From JADLGL01 sp963732865 (GTDB lineage Bacteria > Pseudomonadota > Alphaproteobacteria > Rhizobiales > Kaistiaceae), in assembly GCA_963732865.1 (NCBI GenBank), contig CAVTBC010000002.1:184126-248125 (forward strand): a DNA stretch of 64,000 bases, written 5' to 3'. The position numbers and the translations under genes were made by a program. The notes beneath the pieces are model-generated. The model was not told the origin of the DNA. It made no database searches and saw only the letters and a list, made by a program, of their open reading frames with translations. Of this stretch, positions 1 to 8,569 are shown piece after piece (positions within the stretch are counted from its first letter, which is position 1; every line of letters starts with the position of its first letter).

Positions 1-162
1 CCAGGATTCATGCTCGCCCCATCGCCATCCCAAAACGCTTGATTGCCGACCCCACGCCACATCCGATCTGGCGCTCCAATGTGTCTCGGCTGAAGGATTT
101 GGCGATTATGGTAAACAGGACGTTAACCGCCGCCGTTTCCGGTGACGTTTTCCTAATCTGTG
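1..162. other. left-edge noncoding stretch
   Basis: No gene could be supported here. A possible leftward gene could start with the CAT at positions 9-11, preceded on the minus strand by a GGGGCGAGC ribosome-binding-like stretch, but only a few codons lie inside the window. Positions 112-126 read TAAA-N7-TTAA, one mismatch from the alphaproteobacterial CtrA box TTAA-N7-TTAA, so the segment may be the promoter of that leftward gene. This is inference only. Confidence 0.25.
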
Positions 163-969
163 TTAAGGCGCGCTAAGATTTTCCCGTGGCATTTGGCGCG
201 GCGCGGACCCGTTCAACGGGTTCGCCGGGTCCCACCGGTAACCGATCGTCTCGAACCGGAGCGATCGGCCGTCGAGCAAGAGGAGCTTGCCGACGAGACT
301 ACTGCCGAGGCCGCTCGCCTCCTTGGCGATCTCCAGCGCCTGGATTGCCCCGACGAGCGTGACCAGCGGACCGAGCACGCCGATCTGCGCGCAGGCGGCT
401 TCGTCGGCCGGCGGATCGCGGAAGAGGCAGCGATAGGTCGGGTTGGGTTCGCCGCCCGCTCCTGCCTCATGCGGCTTCAGCGTGGTGACGCTGCCGTCGA
501 AGCGGCGGACGGCGGCAATGACGAGCGTCTTCTTCTGGCGGAAGCAGCCGTCGGAGACAGCATAGCGCGAGGCGGCGTTGTCGGTGCAATCGGCGACAAG
601 ATCGTAGTTGGCGGCCAAGGCGTCGATATTGCGTGGATCAATCCGGTTGTGATGCCGTTGCACGATGCAATTGGGGTTGATCCCCGCGATGGTTTCGGCA
701 ACGCAATCAACCTTGGGTCGGCCCACCCAATCGGAACGGTAGATCGTCTGACGCTGGAGATCGGACAAGGCGACTTTGTCGTCATCGGCAATGCCGATCG
801 TGCCGATCCCGGCGGCGGCGCAAGCGGTAAGCACGGGTGAACCGAGCCCGCCGGCGCCGATGACGAGAAGCCGCGTCCGCTTGAGACGCTGCTGGCCCGT
901 CCCGCCTATCTCGGGCATCACAAGGTGACGCGCGTAGCGTTCGATTTCTTCATCGGAGAAGTTAGTCAT
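163..969 (-). CDS. MoeB/ThiF/HesA-family E1-like adenylyltransferase
   Basis: A 268-residue cytosolic E1-like enzyme. The family adenylates the C-terminal glycine of a small sulfur-carrier protein (MoaD or ThiS) before sulfur transfer for molybdopterin or thiamine synthesis. The nucleotide-binding GAGGLGS is at residues 38-44, the family's NLQRQ element appears as DLQRQ at 70-74, and DCTDN at 127-131. Cys181 (RCLF) and Cys193 are present. The paired CxxC zinc ligands of E. coli MoeB are missing: the first is TYRC and the C-terminal pair is absent. The start at 969 fits the typical family N-terminus (SDEEIERYARH). No MoaD or ThiS gene is adjacent, so the pathway is not fixed. Confidence 0.82.
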   Translation of the reverse strand: MTNFSDEEIERYARHLVMPEIGGTGQQRLKRTRLLVIGAGGLGSPVLTACAAAGIGTIGIADDDKVALSDLQRQTIYRSDWVGRPKVDCVAETIAGINPNCIVQRHHNRIDPRNIDALAANYDLVADCTDNAASRYAVSDGCFRQKKTLVIAAVRRFDGSVTTLKPHEAGAGGEPNPTYRCLFRDPPADEAACAQIGVLGPLVTLVGAIQALEIAKEASGLGSSLVGKLLLLDGRSLRFETIGYRWDPANPLNGSAPRQMPRENLSAP

Positions 970-1573
970 GGCTGTCGAGCCTATCGGGGGGAGCGGGGAA
1001 AGGCGAGGAAGCCGCAACGCAATCTACCGCTTCGAGGCACATGCCATCGTATCCGCCGACGACATGATCGCCGATGCCTCGGGCTCAATGCCGCCGGCGC
1101 TGAGCCATCCCGCCGACTGGGCGCGCTTCCAGGCCGCCCTCGATCGCGCCGACGCGATCATCCTTGGCCGCCTGACACATGAGGCGAAGCCGGACGGCCG
1201 CGCCCACAAGCGGATCGTCATGACGCATCAGGTCGAGGGTTTGGAGCAGCGCCAGGACGGCTGGCGATGGAACCCCGCCGGCCTGCCGCTCGAGAAGGCT
1301 CTGGCGGCTGTCGCACCTGGCGGCGGCATGGTCGCCATCCCGGGCGGGCACGAAGTGTTCGACTATTTCCTCGAGATCGGTCTCGACGCGTTTCACCTTT
1401 CCCGTGTCGAAGGGTTGCGATTGCCGGGCGGCATTCCGGTGTTCAGTGCCTGCCGGCCCGGCAACTCCGCCGAAGCGATCCTCGACGCCGCCGGCCTCCG
1501 CCCGCGCGAGCACGAAGCGTTCGACGCAGAAGCTGGCGTGTCGGTCACGGTGTGGCGCAGATGGGGGCGCTAG
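968..1573 (+). CDS. DHFR/RibD C-terminal-fold reductase-like protein
   Basis: A 201-residue protein resembling the dihydrofolate reductase / RibD C-terminal fold proteins of Hyphomicrobiales. The N-terminal beta strand (FEAHAIVSADDMIAD, about residues 22-36), DRADAIILGRLTHE (about 59-72) and the Gly-rich PGGGMVAIPGGHEVFDYF (about 117-134) are typical of this NADPH-binding fold. The start ATG at 968 has GGAGAAG 8 nt upstream. Its ATG shares a CATG with the divergent MoeB-like gene, so the two genes must share a promoter region lying inside coding sequence. Substrate unknown; it should not be taken as the essential folA enzyme. Confidence 0.65.
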   Translation: MAVEPIGGSGERRGSRNAIYRFEAHAIVSADDMIADASGSMPPALSHPADWARFQAALDRADAIILGRLTHEAKPDGRAHKRIVMTHQVEGLEQRQDGWRWNPAGLPLEKALAAVAPGGGMVAIPGGHEVFDYFLEIGLDAFHLSRVEGLRLPGGIPVFSACRPGNSAEAILDAAGLRPREHEAFDAEAGVSVTVWRRWGR

Positions 1574-1605
1574 TGCGCTCTTAGACCCTGAAGGTGGAGG
1601 CCGTG

Positions 1606-2103
1606 GTGAGAAGATCTGCTTGGCTGTTGGCACTCGGCATTTGTGTGCTGAATGGCTCCACCGCGAATGCCGACAAGGGTACGGATGGGTACGTCGCCGA
1701 AATTGATCGTGCTTGCCGAACGGAGTGGGGCACCGACTACAGGATGATTGAGTACTGCCAAGACCGGCAGCGCGAGGCGATGGCGGTGGTTCTTGGTACC
1801 CAGCGACAGGTTGCAGGCAACTCGGCGCGCGAGGGCATCCTGTCCAACTGCCAACGAGACTGGCCGGAAGGCAATGGGTACGACTGGGCGATGGTAGCCT
1901 ACTGCTATGATCGGCAAACGGAGTCGATGGCCGCGATTCTCGTAATCCAACAATCAGCGAACGCTGACCCCACGAAGCAAGAAATCCTCGAAGCCTGTTT
2001 TCGCGATTGGCCCAGCGGGGTCGGCTACGATTGGGCGATGGTGGAGTACTGCTACGACCAGCAGTATGCGGCTTATCAGCGCCTCGACGGCGGCGTGAAA
2101 TAG
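1606..2103 (+). CDS. secreted protein with three C-x13-17-C repeats
   Basis: About 165 residues, starting at a GTG that has GGAGG 5 nt upstream; GTG codons at 1594 and 1603 are alternatives. The N-terminus is a signal peptide (RRSAWLLALGICVLNG, cleavage near STANA/D), so the protein is probably periplasmic. The mature part is three tandem copies of one unit: C-x3-W, then Y-D-W-A-M-V-x-Y-C-Y-D-x-Q, with two cysteines each (C41/C55, C86/C104, C135/C153 counted from GTG 1594). The cysteine pairs could form one disulfide per repeat. Codon use is less GC-biased than in the neighbours. Function unknown; it stands alone, convergent with polA. Confidence 0.6.
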   Translation: MRRSAWLLALGICVLNGSTANADKGTDGYVAEIDRACRTEWGTDYRMIEYCQDRQREAMAVVLGTQRQVAGNSAREGILSNCQRDWPEGNGYDWAMVAYCYDRQTESMAAILVIQQSANADPTKQEILEACFRDWPSGVGYDWAMVEYCYDQQYAAYQRLDGGVK

Positions 2104-2122
2104 GGCGATTCATCCGGCCCGC

Positions 2123-5100
2123 CTAATGCGCGGCGTCCCAATTGTCGCCGGCGCGGGCGTCGACCTGTAGCGGCACGCGCAGTCTCACTGCCGGTTCGGG
2201 CGCCTGCTCCATCACCGAGGCGATGATCGGGATGGCCTTCTCGGCTTCTTCGTCCGGCGCCTCGAATACCAGTTCGTCATGCACCTGCAGCAGCATGCGG
2301 ACGTTGAGCCCGGCATCCTTCAGCGCGCCCGGCATGCGGATCATGGCGCGGCGGATGATGTCCGCGGCCGAGCCCTGGATCGTGGCGTTGATTGCAGCGC
2401 GCTCGTTGAAGGCGCGCTCGGCCGGGTTCTTCGACAGGATCAGCGGGTAGTGGCACTTCCGCCCGAAGATGGTGTTGACGAAGCCATTGGCGCGGCAGAA
2501 CGCCTTGGTCGATTCCATGTAGTCCTTGATGCCGGGGAAGCGCTCGAAATAGCGCTCGATATAGTCCTTCGCCTCGCCGCGCGGGATCGACAGCTGGTTG
2601 GCGAGGCCGAAGGCGGAGATGCCGTAGATGATGCCGAAATTGATCGCCTTGGCCCGGCGGCGAACCTCCGGCGGCATGCCCGCAACGGGGACGCCGAACA
2701 TCTCGGACGCGGTCATTGCGTGAATGTCGAGGCCGTCGGCGAAGGCCTGTCTAAGCTGCGGGATCTCGGCGATATGCGCCAGCACGCGCAGCTCGATCTG
2801 CGAATAGTCCGCCGAGATCAGCTTGTGGCCGGGATCGGCGACGAAGGCGGTTCTGATCTTGCGGCCGAGCTCGGTACGGATCGGGATGTTCTGCAAATTC
2901 GGATCGGACGATGACAGCCGCGCGGTCGGCGTCGCGGCGAGTGCGTAGGAGGTGTGCACCCGCCCGGTATCGCGGTTCATGAAGCCGGGCAGCGCGTCGG
3001 TGTAGGTGGACTTCAGCTTCGCCACCTGACGCCAGTCGAGGATGCGCGCCGGCAGGTCGTGACCGGCGGCGGCAAGTTCCTCCAGCGTGTCGGCATCGGT
3101 CGACCAGGCGCCGGTCTTGGTCTTGCGGCCGCCCGGGATCGACATCTTGTCGAACAGGATTTCGCCGAGCTGCTTGGGCGAGCCGATGTTGAAGGGTTCG
3201 CCCGCGAGCGTCGCGATCTCGTCTTCGAGCCGCGCCATGGTCTGCGCGAAATCATGCGACAGGCGCGACAGGATCTGCCGGTCGACAAGGATGCCTTCGC
3301 GCTCCATCGCCGCAAGCACGGGAACGAGCGGGCGCTCCAGCGTCTCGTAAACGGTGGTGACGCGGTCGGCGACGAGTTGCGGCCGCAGCAGCGTCGCGAG
3401 GCGAATGACCACATCGGCATGCTCGGCGGCAACGGCCGCGGTCGCGCCGATCTCAAGACGGTCGGTGGGGACGGCGTTGCGGCCGCTGCCGAGGAGATCC
3501 TTGAGGCCGCCCGGACGATGCGCCAACCAACGCTCGCCGAGGCCACCGAGCGACACGTCGCGGCGGCCGCCTTCGAGCGCATAGGCGAGCAGCATCACGT
3601 CATCGATCGGCGCCAGCGCGATGCCGCGGCGCGCCAGCTGCAGCGTGGCGACCTTGAGGTCGTAGCCGAGCTTGACGATCGAGGCGTCTTCGAGGATCGG
3701 CTTCAGCCTGGCCAGCGCCTCGGCCTCGCCGAGCTGCCCGTCATTCAGCCCGCCGCCGAGAAGGTCGTCCTCGCCGCTGCGATGGCCGAGCGGGAGATAG
3801 GCGGCGCTGCCCATATCGGTCGAGAAGGCGATGCCGACAAGTTCCGCCGCCATCGGCATCGCCGCGTCGGTGATGAGATAGAGCGCGAGGCGGCCCGTCT
3901 CGCGCGCCCGGGCGATCAGCGCATCGAGGCCGGCGCCATCGGCGATGGTGCGATAGGCGGCGGGATCGAACGGCTTCGCCGCGATCGAGGTTGCAAGCGC
4001 CGCAGCGCCCGCCGCGATGTCCAGCACGTCCGGCTCGTCGCCCTTGGCCTCGACAACGACGTCGGAGCGCCCGAAAAGATCGCCGCCCGAATGAACCGGC
4101 GGCGGCGCGTCAACAGCGCCCTTGGTGTAGCCGGTCGCCATGGAACCGATCTGGCCGGGATGGGCGGCCGTGCCGCGTCCTTTCGACTTCAGGCGTGGGT
4201 CCGCCTCGACCGCGTCCGGATCGACCCCGTGCCCTTCGGCGACGCGCTTGGCCATGGCGTTGAGCTCGAGCGCCTTGAGGAAGGCGATGAAACGGGCCGG
4301 ATCGAATTCCGGCAGAGCCGACAGCGCCAGCGGCGTTTCGACGTCGACAGAATCATCGAGTGTCACCAGGCGTTTCGACATGCGCGCCTGGTCGGCGAAG
4401 GCGATCAGGCTTTCGCGCCGCTTCGGCTGCTTGATGTCCGCGGCCTTGGCGAGCAGCGTTTCGAGGTCGCCATATTCCTCGATCAACTGCGCCGCCGTCT
4501 TCTTGCCGATGCCGGGGACGCCGGGAACGTTGTCGGAGGTGTCGCCGACCAGCGCCTGCACGTCGGTGACCTTCTCCGGCGGGACGCCGAAATAGTCGAT
4601 GACGCCTTCGATATCGAGCTTGCGCTCGGGGCGGTAGCCGGGCCGGCCGCGCGAGCCAGATTCGAAATCATAGAACTGCACGCTCGGCGTCACGAGCTGC
4701 ATGAGGTCCTTGTCGGCCGAGACGATGAGGACATCGGCGCCGGCGGCGGCGGCTTCCTTGGCGTAGGTGGCGATGATGTCGTCGGCCTCGAAGCCGGCCT
4801 GCTCGATCGGGTGCAGGCCGAATGACTGGACCGCTTCGCGCATCAGCGGAAATTGCGGCACCAGATCGTCGGGCGCCTCTTTCCGCGTTCCCTTGTAGTC
4901 CGGGTAGATCTCGTTGCGGAATGTCACCTCCGACTTGTCGAAGATGATGGCGAGATGGGTCGGCCTGATGTCGACCGCGCCGTCGCTGATGAACTGATAG
5001 AGCTTGTTGCAGAACAGCCGGACCGCGCCCGTCGGCAGACCGTCGGAGCGGTAATTGTATTTCGCGTCCTGATTCATCGACTGGAAATAGGCGCGGAAGA

Positions 5101-5209
5101 CGAAGGACGAGCCGTCGACGAGGAAGACATGGTCGCCCGGTCCGGGCGCACGACCGGCGGTCGGTGGCGGCGTCGGTGCGGTGGCGGCTGCGGGTTCCGG
5201 AGGCATCAT
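2123..5209 (-). CDS. polA: DNA polymerase I
   Basis: A 1028-residue family A polymerase for Okazaki fragment maturation and repair. The N-terminal 5'-3' exonuclease (from VFLVDGSSFVFRAYF) is followed by a degenerate 3'-5' exonuclease domain and a full polymerase domain with motif A (DYSQIELRVLAHI), motif B (RRRAKAINFGIIYG) and motif C (QVHDELVFEAP). In the middle domain all four proofreading carboxylates appear replaced: the DxE motif aligns with YLI, the later Asp with Ala (LKVA for KYD), and YxxxD with VAAEH. The start ATG at 5209 has GGAAGG 9 nt upstream; the frame stays open to 5320 but lacks signals there. A CtrA-type box lies upstream. Confidence 0.96.
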   Translation of the reverse strand: MMPPEPAAATAPTPPPTAGRAPGPGDHVFLVDGSSFVFRAYFQSMNQDAKYNYRSDGLPTGAVRLFCNKLYQFISDGAVDIRPTHLAIIFDKSEVTFRNEIYPDYKGTRKEAPDDLVPQFPLMREAVQSFGLHPIEQAGFEADDIIATYAKEAAAAGADVLIVSADKDLMQLVTPSVQFYDFESGSRGRPGYRPERKLDIEGVIDYFGVPPEKVTDVQALVGDTSDNVPGVPGIGKKTAAQLIEEYGDLETLLAKAADIKQPKRRESLIAFADQARMSKRLVTLDDSVDVETPLALSALPEFDPARFIAFLKALELNAMAKRVAEGHGVDPDAVEADPRLKSKGRGTAAHPGQIGSMATGYTKGAVDAPPPVHSGGDLFGRSDVVVEAKGDEPDVLDIAAGAAALATSIAAKPFDPAAYRTIADGAGLDALIARARETGRLALYLITDAAMPMAAELVGIAFSTDMGSAAYLPLGHRSGEDDLLGGGLNDGQLGEAEALARLKPILEDASIVKLGYDLKVATLQLARRGIALAPIDDVMLLAYALEGGRRDVSLGGLGERWLAHRPGGLKDLLGSGRNAVPTDRLEIGATAAVAAEHADVVIRLATLLRPQLVADRVTTVYETLERPLVPVLAAMEREGILVDRQILSRLSHDFAQTMARLEDEIATLAGEPFNIGSPKQLGEILFDKMSIPGGRKTKTGAWSTDADTLEELAAAGHDLPARILDWRQVAKLKSTYTDALPGFMNRDTGRVHTSYALAATPTARLSSSDPNLQNIPIRTELGRKIRTAFVADPGHKLISADYSQIELRVLAHIAEIPQLRQAFADGLDIHAMTASEMFGVPVAGMPPEVRRRAKAINFGIIYGISAFGLANQLSIPRGEAKDYIERYFERFPGIKDYMESTKAFCRANGFVNTIFGRKCHYPLILSKNPAERAFNERAAINATIQGSAADIIRRAMIRMPGALKDAGLNVRMLLQVHDELVFEAPDEEAEKAIPIIASVMEQAPEPAVRLRVPLQVDARAGDNWDAAH

Positions 5210-5295
5210 TGGTATATGCCTTCCGACGGCGGCGATTGCCACACCGCCGCTAACCCTATCCGCATTTGCGCCATTCCCGCGCCGCCAAAATGTCC

Positions 5296-5310
5296 TTAAC
5301 GACCCGTTAA
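5296..5310. promoter_or_regulatory. perfect CtrA-type box (TTAA-N7-TTAA)
   Basis: The sequence TTAACGACCCGTTAA lies in the 159-bp gap between polA (start 5209, minus) and the penicillin-binding protein gene (start 5369, plus). It matches exactly the alphaproteobacterial cell-cycle regulator CtrA consensus TTAA-N7-TTAA. Which promoter it serves is not clear. A divL gene at the right end of the window suggests that the CtrA pathway exists in this organism. Confidence 0.55.
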
Positions 5311-5368
5311 ACAGCCGCATTTAGCGTCCACCAGATCGCCCGGACGGCCGAAGGCTTCCGGAGCTCTC

Positions 5369-7678
5369 ATGGACGATCTTCAGCCGATGGGCATTTTCTC
5401 CCGCCGCACGGAGCGGATCGAACCGCCGATGCGGGGCAAGAGAGCGCCGCGGGCCGAGCTCGATATCGGCGTCACGGAGCGGGACCGCGCCGCCCCCGGG
5501 CGAAGCGGACGCGGCGGTTCGGCCAAGGGTCCAGCCAACAAATCCGGCAAGAGCGCGGGCGGCCGCCGCGGCGGCAACGGCAAAAAGGGCCGCACGAAAC
5601 GGCAGAAGCGCGGCTTCTTCCGCCGGGCGCTGCGCGCCCTCACAATCGGCGTCGTTGTCCTGATCCTGACCGGCGGCGGGGTGGTTGCCTATTATGCCTC
5701 GAAGCTGCCCAACATCACGTCATGGGACGTGCCGGCACGGCCACCGAATATCCAGATCCTAGGCGCCGACGGGACGTTGATCGCCAATCGCGGCGCCACG
5801 GGCGGCGCCAATGTGACCCTGGAAGAGCTGCCGCCCTATGTCGGGCAGGCGGTCGTGGCGATCGAGGACCACCGTTTCTATTCGCATTTCGGCGTCGATC
5901 CGATTGGCCTCGCCCGAGTGCTGGTGCATGCCGCGACGTCGAGCGACCGGATCACCGGCGCCTCGACGATCACGCAGCAATTGGCGCGGACGCTGTTCCT
6001 CACCATGGACCGCACGATGGAGCGCAAGATCCAGGAAGCGGTGATGGCGGTGTGGCTGGAGATCAAATACTCCAAGGCCGACATCCTCGAAATGTATCTC
6101 AACCGCGTCTATTTCGGCGCCGGCGCCTATGGCATCGACGCGGCGTCGCGGACGTATTTCGGCAAGCCGGCGAGCCAGCTCACGCTCGCTGAGGCGTCGA
6201 TGATCGCCGGCCTCCTGCCGGCCCCGTCTCGCTATGCGCCGACGGTCAATATGGAAGCCGCCAAGGCGCGTCAGCAGCTCGTTCTCAACGCCATGGTCGA
6301 GCAAGGCTACATCACCCAGCGTGAGGCGGACCTTGCCTATGCCGGCGACGTGACGCCGGTCGACAACGCCGCCAGCGGCGTCGGCAATTATGTCGCCGAC
6401 TGGGTGGCCGACCTCGTCCCCGATTTCATCGGCGCGATCCCCGGCGACATCGTTGTCCAGACGACGATCGACCCGACGCTGCAGGAAGAGGCGACCACCG
6501 CCCTCCGCGACGGGCTCGACCAATATGGCGAAACGCTCGGCGTCGGCCAGGGCGCGCTGTTGGCGATGAGCCCGGACGGCGCCGTGCGGGCGATGGTCGG
6601 CGGACGGGACTATTCGACCAGCCAGTTCAACCGCGCCGTCAACGCCTTCCGCCAGCCGGGCTCGTCCTTCAAGCCCTTCGTCTATCTGGCCGCGCTCGAG
6701 CACGGCCTCAGGCCCGAGACGATCCGCTTCGATCAGCCGGTGAATATCGATGGCTGGACGCCGGAGGACTACACGCAGGACTATCTCGGCCCGGTAACGC
6801 TGGAGCATGCGCTGGCGCTGTCGCTCAACACCGTGTCAGCGCAGCTCACCGCCGAGGTCACCCCGGCCGCTGTGGTAGCCACCGCGCGGCGGCTCGGCAT
6901 CGGCTCGCAGATCGAACCGAACATGTCGATCGCGCTCGGCACATCCGAGGTGTCGCTGCTGGAGATGACGGGCGCATACGCCACTTTCGCCAATGGCGGC
7001 ACGGGGGTCATTCCCTACGTCATCCAGACCATCCGCAACGATAATGGCGACGTCCTCTATCAGCGCACGGCGAGCGCCACCGGACAGGTAATCCAGCCGC
7101 AATATGTGGGTATGATGAACGAGATGCTGGGCGAAGTGCTGCGCACGGGCACCGGCCAGCATGCGGTCATTCCCGACTGGCCGGCAGCCGGCAAGACGGG
7201 CACCAGCCAGGATTGGCGGGACGCCTGGTTCATCGGCTACACGGCCCATCTCGTGACCGGCGTCTGGGTGGGCAATGACGACAATTCACCGACCAACCGC
7301 GCCTCGGGCGGCAATCTGCCGGCCTCGGTATGGAGCCAGTTCATGACGGCGGCGCATCAAGGCGTGCCGGTGTCGCCCCTGCCCGGCAATTATGTCGGGC
7401 CGACGGGCATGCAGAACATCACCGACATCATCAACCAGAACGGCGTCTACAACGAATATCAGGACCGCTACGATCCGACGCCGACCAACACCGTGCCGCC
7501 GGCGGGCTATGAAGGCCCGACCGACCGCTACAATCCGGCCTATGACCCGCGCTACGACCCGACCTATCAGCCGGCGCCGCCCGCTCCGGTCAGCGGCCCG
7601 ACGGTCAACGCGCCGGTCACGGGCAATAATGGCGGCGGCCTCGGTGGATTCTTCCGGCGCCTGTTCGGCGGCAATTGA
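5369..7678 (+). CDS. class A penicillin-binding protein (PBP1A family)
   Basis: A 769-residue bifunctional peptidoglycan synthase. A long basic cytoplasmic N-terminus rich in Gly, Lys and Arg (residues 1-87) precedes one membrane anchor (about 90-110). The GT51 transglycosylase domain follows, with EDHRFYSHFG and the STITQQLAR helix, then a transpeptidase domain with the SxxK motif SSFK near residue 432, SLN near 487 and KTG near 609. The last 100 residues are Pro/Tyr/Asp-rich with degenerate RYDPT / RYNPAYDP repeats, ending in a Gly-rich GGFFRRLFGGN. The start is preceded by CCGGAG. It is divergent from polA, with a CtrA-type box between them. Confidence 0.93.
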   Translation: MDDLQPMGIFSRRTERIEPPMRGKRAPRAELDIGVTERDRAAPGRSGRGGSAKGPANKSGKSAGGRRGGNGKKGRTKRQKRGFFRRALRALTIGVVVLILTGGGVVAYYASKLPNITSWDVPARPPNIQILGADGTLIANRGATGGANVTLEELPPYVGQAVVAIEDHRFYSHFGVDPIGLARVLVHAATSSDRITGASTITQQLARTLFLTMDRTMERKIQEAVMAVWLEIKYSKADILEMYLNRVYFGAGAYGIDAASRTYFGKPASQLTLAEASMIAGLLPAPSRYAPTVNMEAAKARQQLVLNAMVEQGYITQREADLAYAGDVTPVDNAASGVGNYVADWVADLVPDFIGAIPGDIVVQTTIDPTLQEEATTALRDGLDQYGETLGVGQGALLAMSPDGAVRAMVGGRDYSTSQFNRAVNAFRQPGSSFKPFVYLAALEHGLRPETIRFDQPVNIDGWTPEDYTQDYLGPVTLEHALALSLNTVSAQLTAEVTPAAVVATARRLGIGSQIEPNMSIALGTSEVSLLEMTGAYATFANGGTGVIPYVIQTIRNDNGDVLYQRTASATGQVIQPQYVGMMNEMLGEVLRTGTGQHAVIPDWPAAGKTGTSQDWRDAWFIGYTAHLVTGVWVGNDDNSPTNRASGGNLPASVWSQFMTAAHQGVPVSPLPGNYVGPTGMQNITDIINQNGVYNEYQDRYDPTPTNTVPPAGYEGPTDRYNPAYDPRYDPTYQPAPPAPVSGPTVNAPVTGNNGGGLGGFFRRLFGGN

Positions 7679-7687
7679 CGGCGCGGC

Positions 7688-8437
7688 CTAGTCGACGCCG
7701 ATCGCATGCAGCCCGGCGCCATGCGCCTTCAGCCAGGCCTCGGCCTCATCCGTGTGCGCGCAGATGCGGTGGACCAGACGCCAAAAGGCGGGGCCGTGGT
7801 TCATCTCGCGCAGATGCGCCACTTCATGCGCAGCAAGGTAATCCAGCACCATCGGCGGCGCCAGGATCAGCCGCCAGGAAAATGACAGCGTGCCGCGGGA
7901 ACTGCAGGACCCCCAGCGGCCCTTGGGGTCGCGCAGCCTGATGGCCGTCGGCCGCACGCGCAGAAGGGCGGCATAGCGGAAGACGGACCCCTCCAGATCG
8001 GCGCGCGCCTCGCGTTTCAGCCAATCAATCAGCCGCCTTTGCATATGATCGCGCGCGCCGGCGACGGCGATGATCGGCATCGTCGGACCCGCCTCGACCC
8101 AGACCGTGCCGCGTTCATTGGGACGGTGGGCGATGCGATGCTTGATGTCGCGGACCGGCATGATCCGACCGGGACGAAAGGGACGCACGGCCGGACGGTT
8201 GCTGAGGCGCGTCTCAAGCCAGTCCAGGTTGCGCTCAAGGAAGTAGCGCGCGCCTTCGAAGCTGCCGCCTGCCGGGATGGTCAGAACCGGATCAGCGCCG
8301 GCTACCCCGAGATTGAGGGTGTAGCGCCGGGCGCGCCGGTTGGGGCGCAGCCGCACGCTAACATTCTGGCCTTCCAGCGGGACTTCGATCTGTTCCGGAA
8401 GGCGCTGGGCGCGTTTGGCTCGCGTGAAGGAAGGCAT
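7688..8437 (-). CDS. YgjP-type (M48/SprT-like) zinc metallopeptidase
   Basis: A 249-residue protein of the DUF45/YgjP group. The zinc site is HEVAH at residues 204-208 with a third ligand at His214 (MNHGPAFW). The preceding RDPKGRWGSCSSRGTLSFSWRL (169-190) is the family signature. There is no signal peptide, so it acts in the cytoplasm. The cellular role of the family is poorly defined. The ATG at 8437 was chosen over an adjacent TTG at 8440. The gene ends 9 bp from the convergent PBP gene. Confidence 0.85.
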   Translation of the reverse strand: MPSFTRAKRAQRLPEQIEVPLEGQNVSVRLRPNRRARRYTLNLGVAGADPVLTIPAGGSFEGARYFLERNLDWLETRLSNRPAVRPFRPGRIMPVRDIKHRIAHRPNERGTVWVEAGPTMPIIAVAGARDHMQRRLIDWLKREARADLEGSVFRYAALLRVRPTAIRLRDPKGRWGSCSSRGTLSFSWRLILAPPMVLDYLAAHEVAHLREMNHGPAFWRLVHRICAHTDEAEAWLKAHGAGLHAIGVD

Positions 8438-8569
8438 CAACTGGAACCCAAGATTCGACGGCGACGGATCATGCCGCGAGGCGCGCGCGGGTGCCAGCAG
8501 AAAGAAGCCAAGCGGCGGACCTTTTTGGCCCGCCGCCCGATTTTCGCTCTTAGCGTGTATTCGGAAGCG

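Noticed and set aside
2954..4825. Long plus-strand open frame opposite polA
   Set aside because: It is fully antisense to a well-conserved gene and its Arg/Asp/Gly-rich product is typical of shadow frames in GC-rich DNA.
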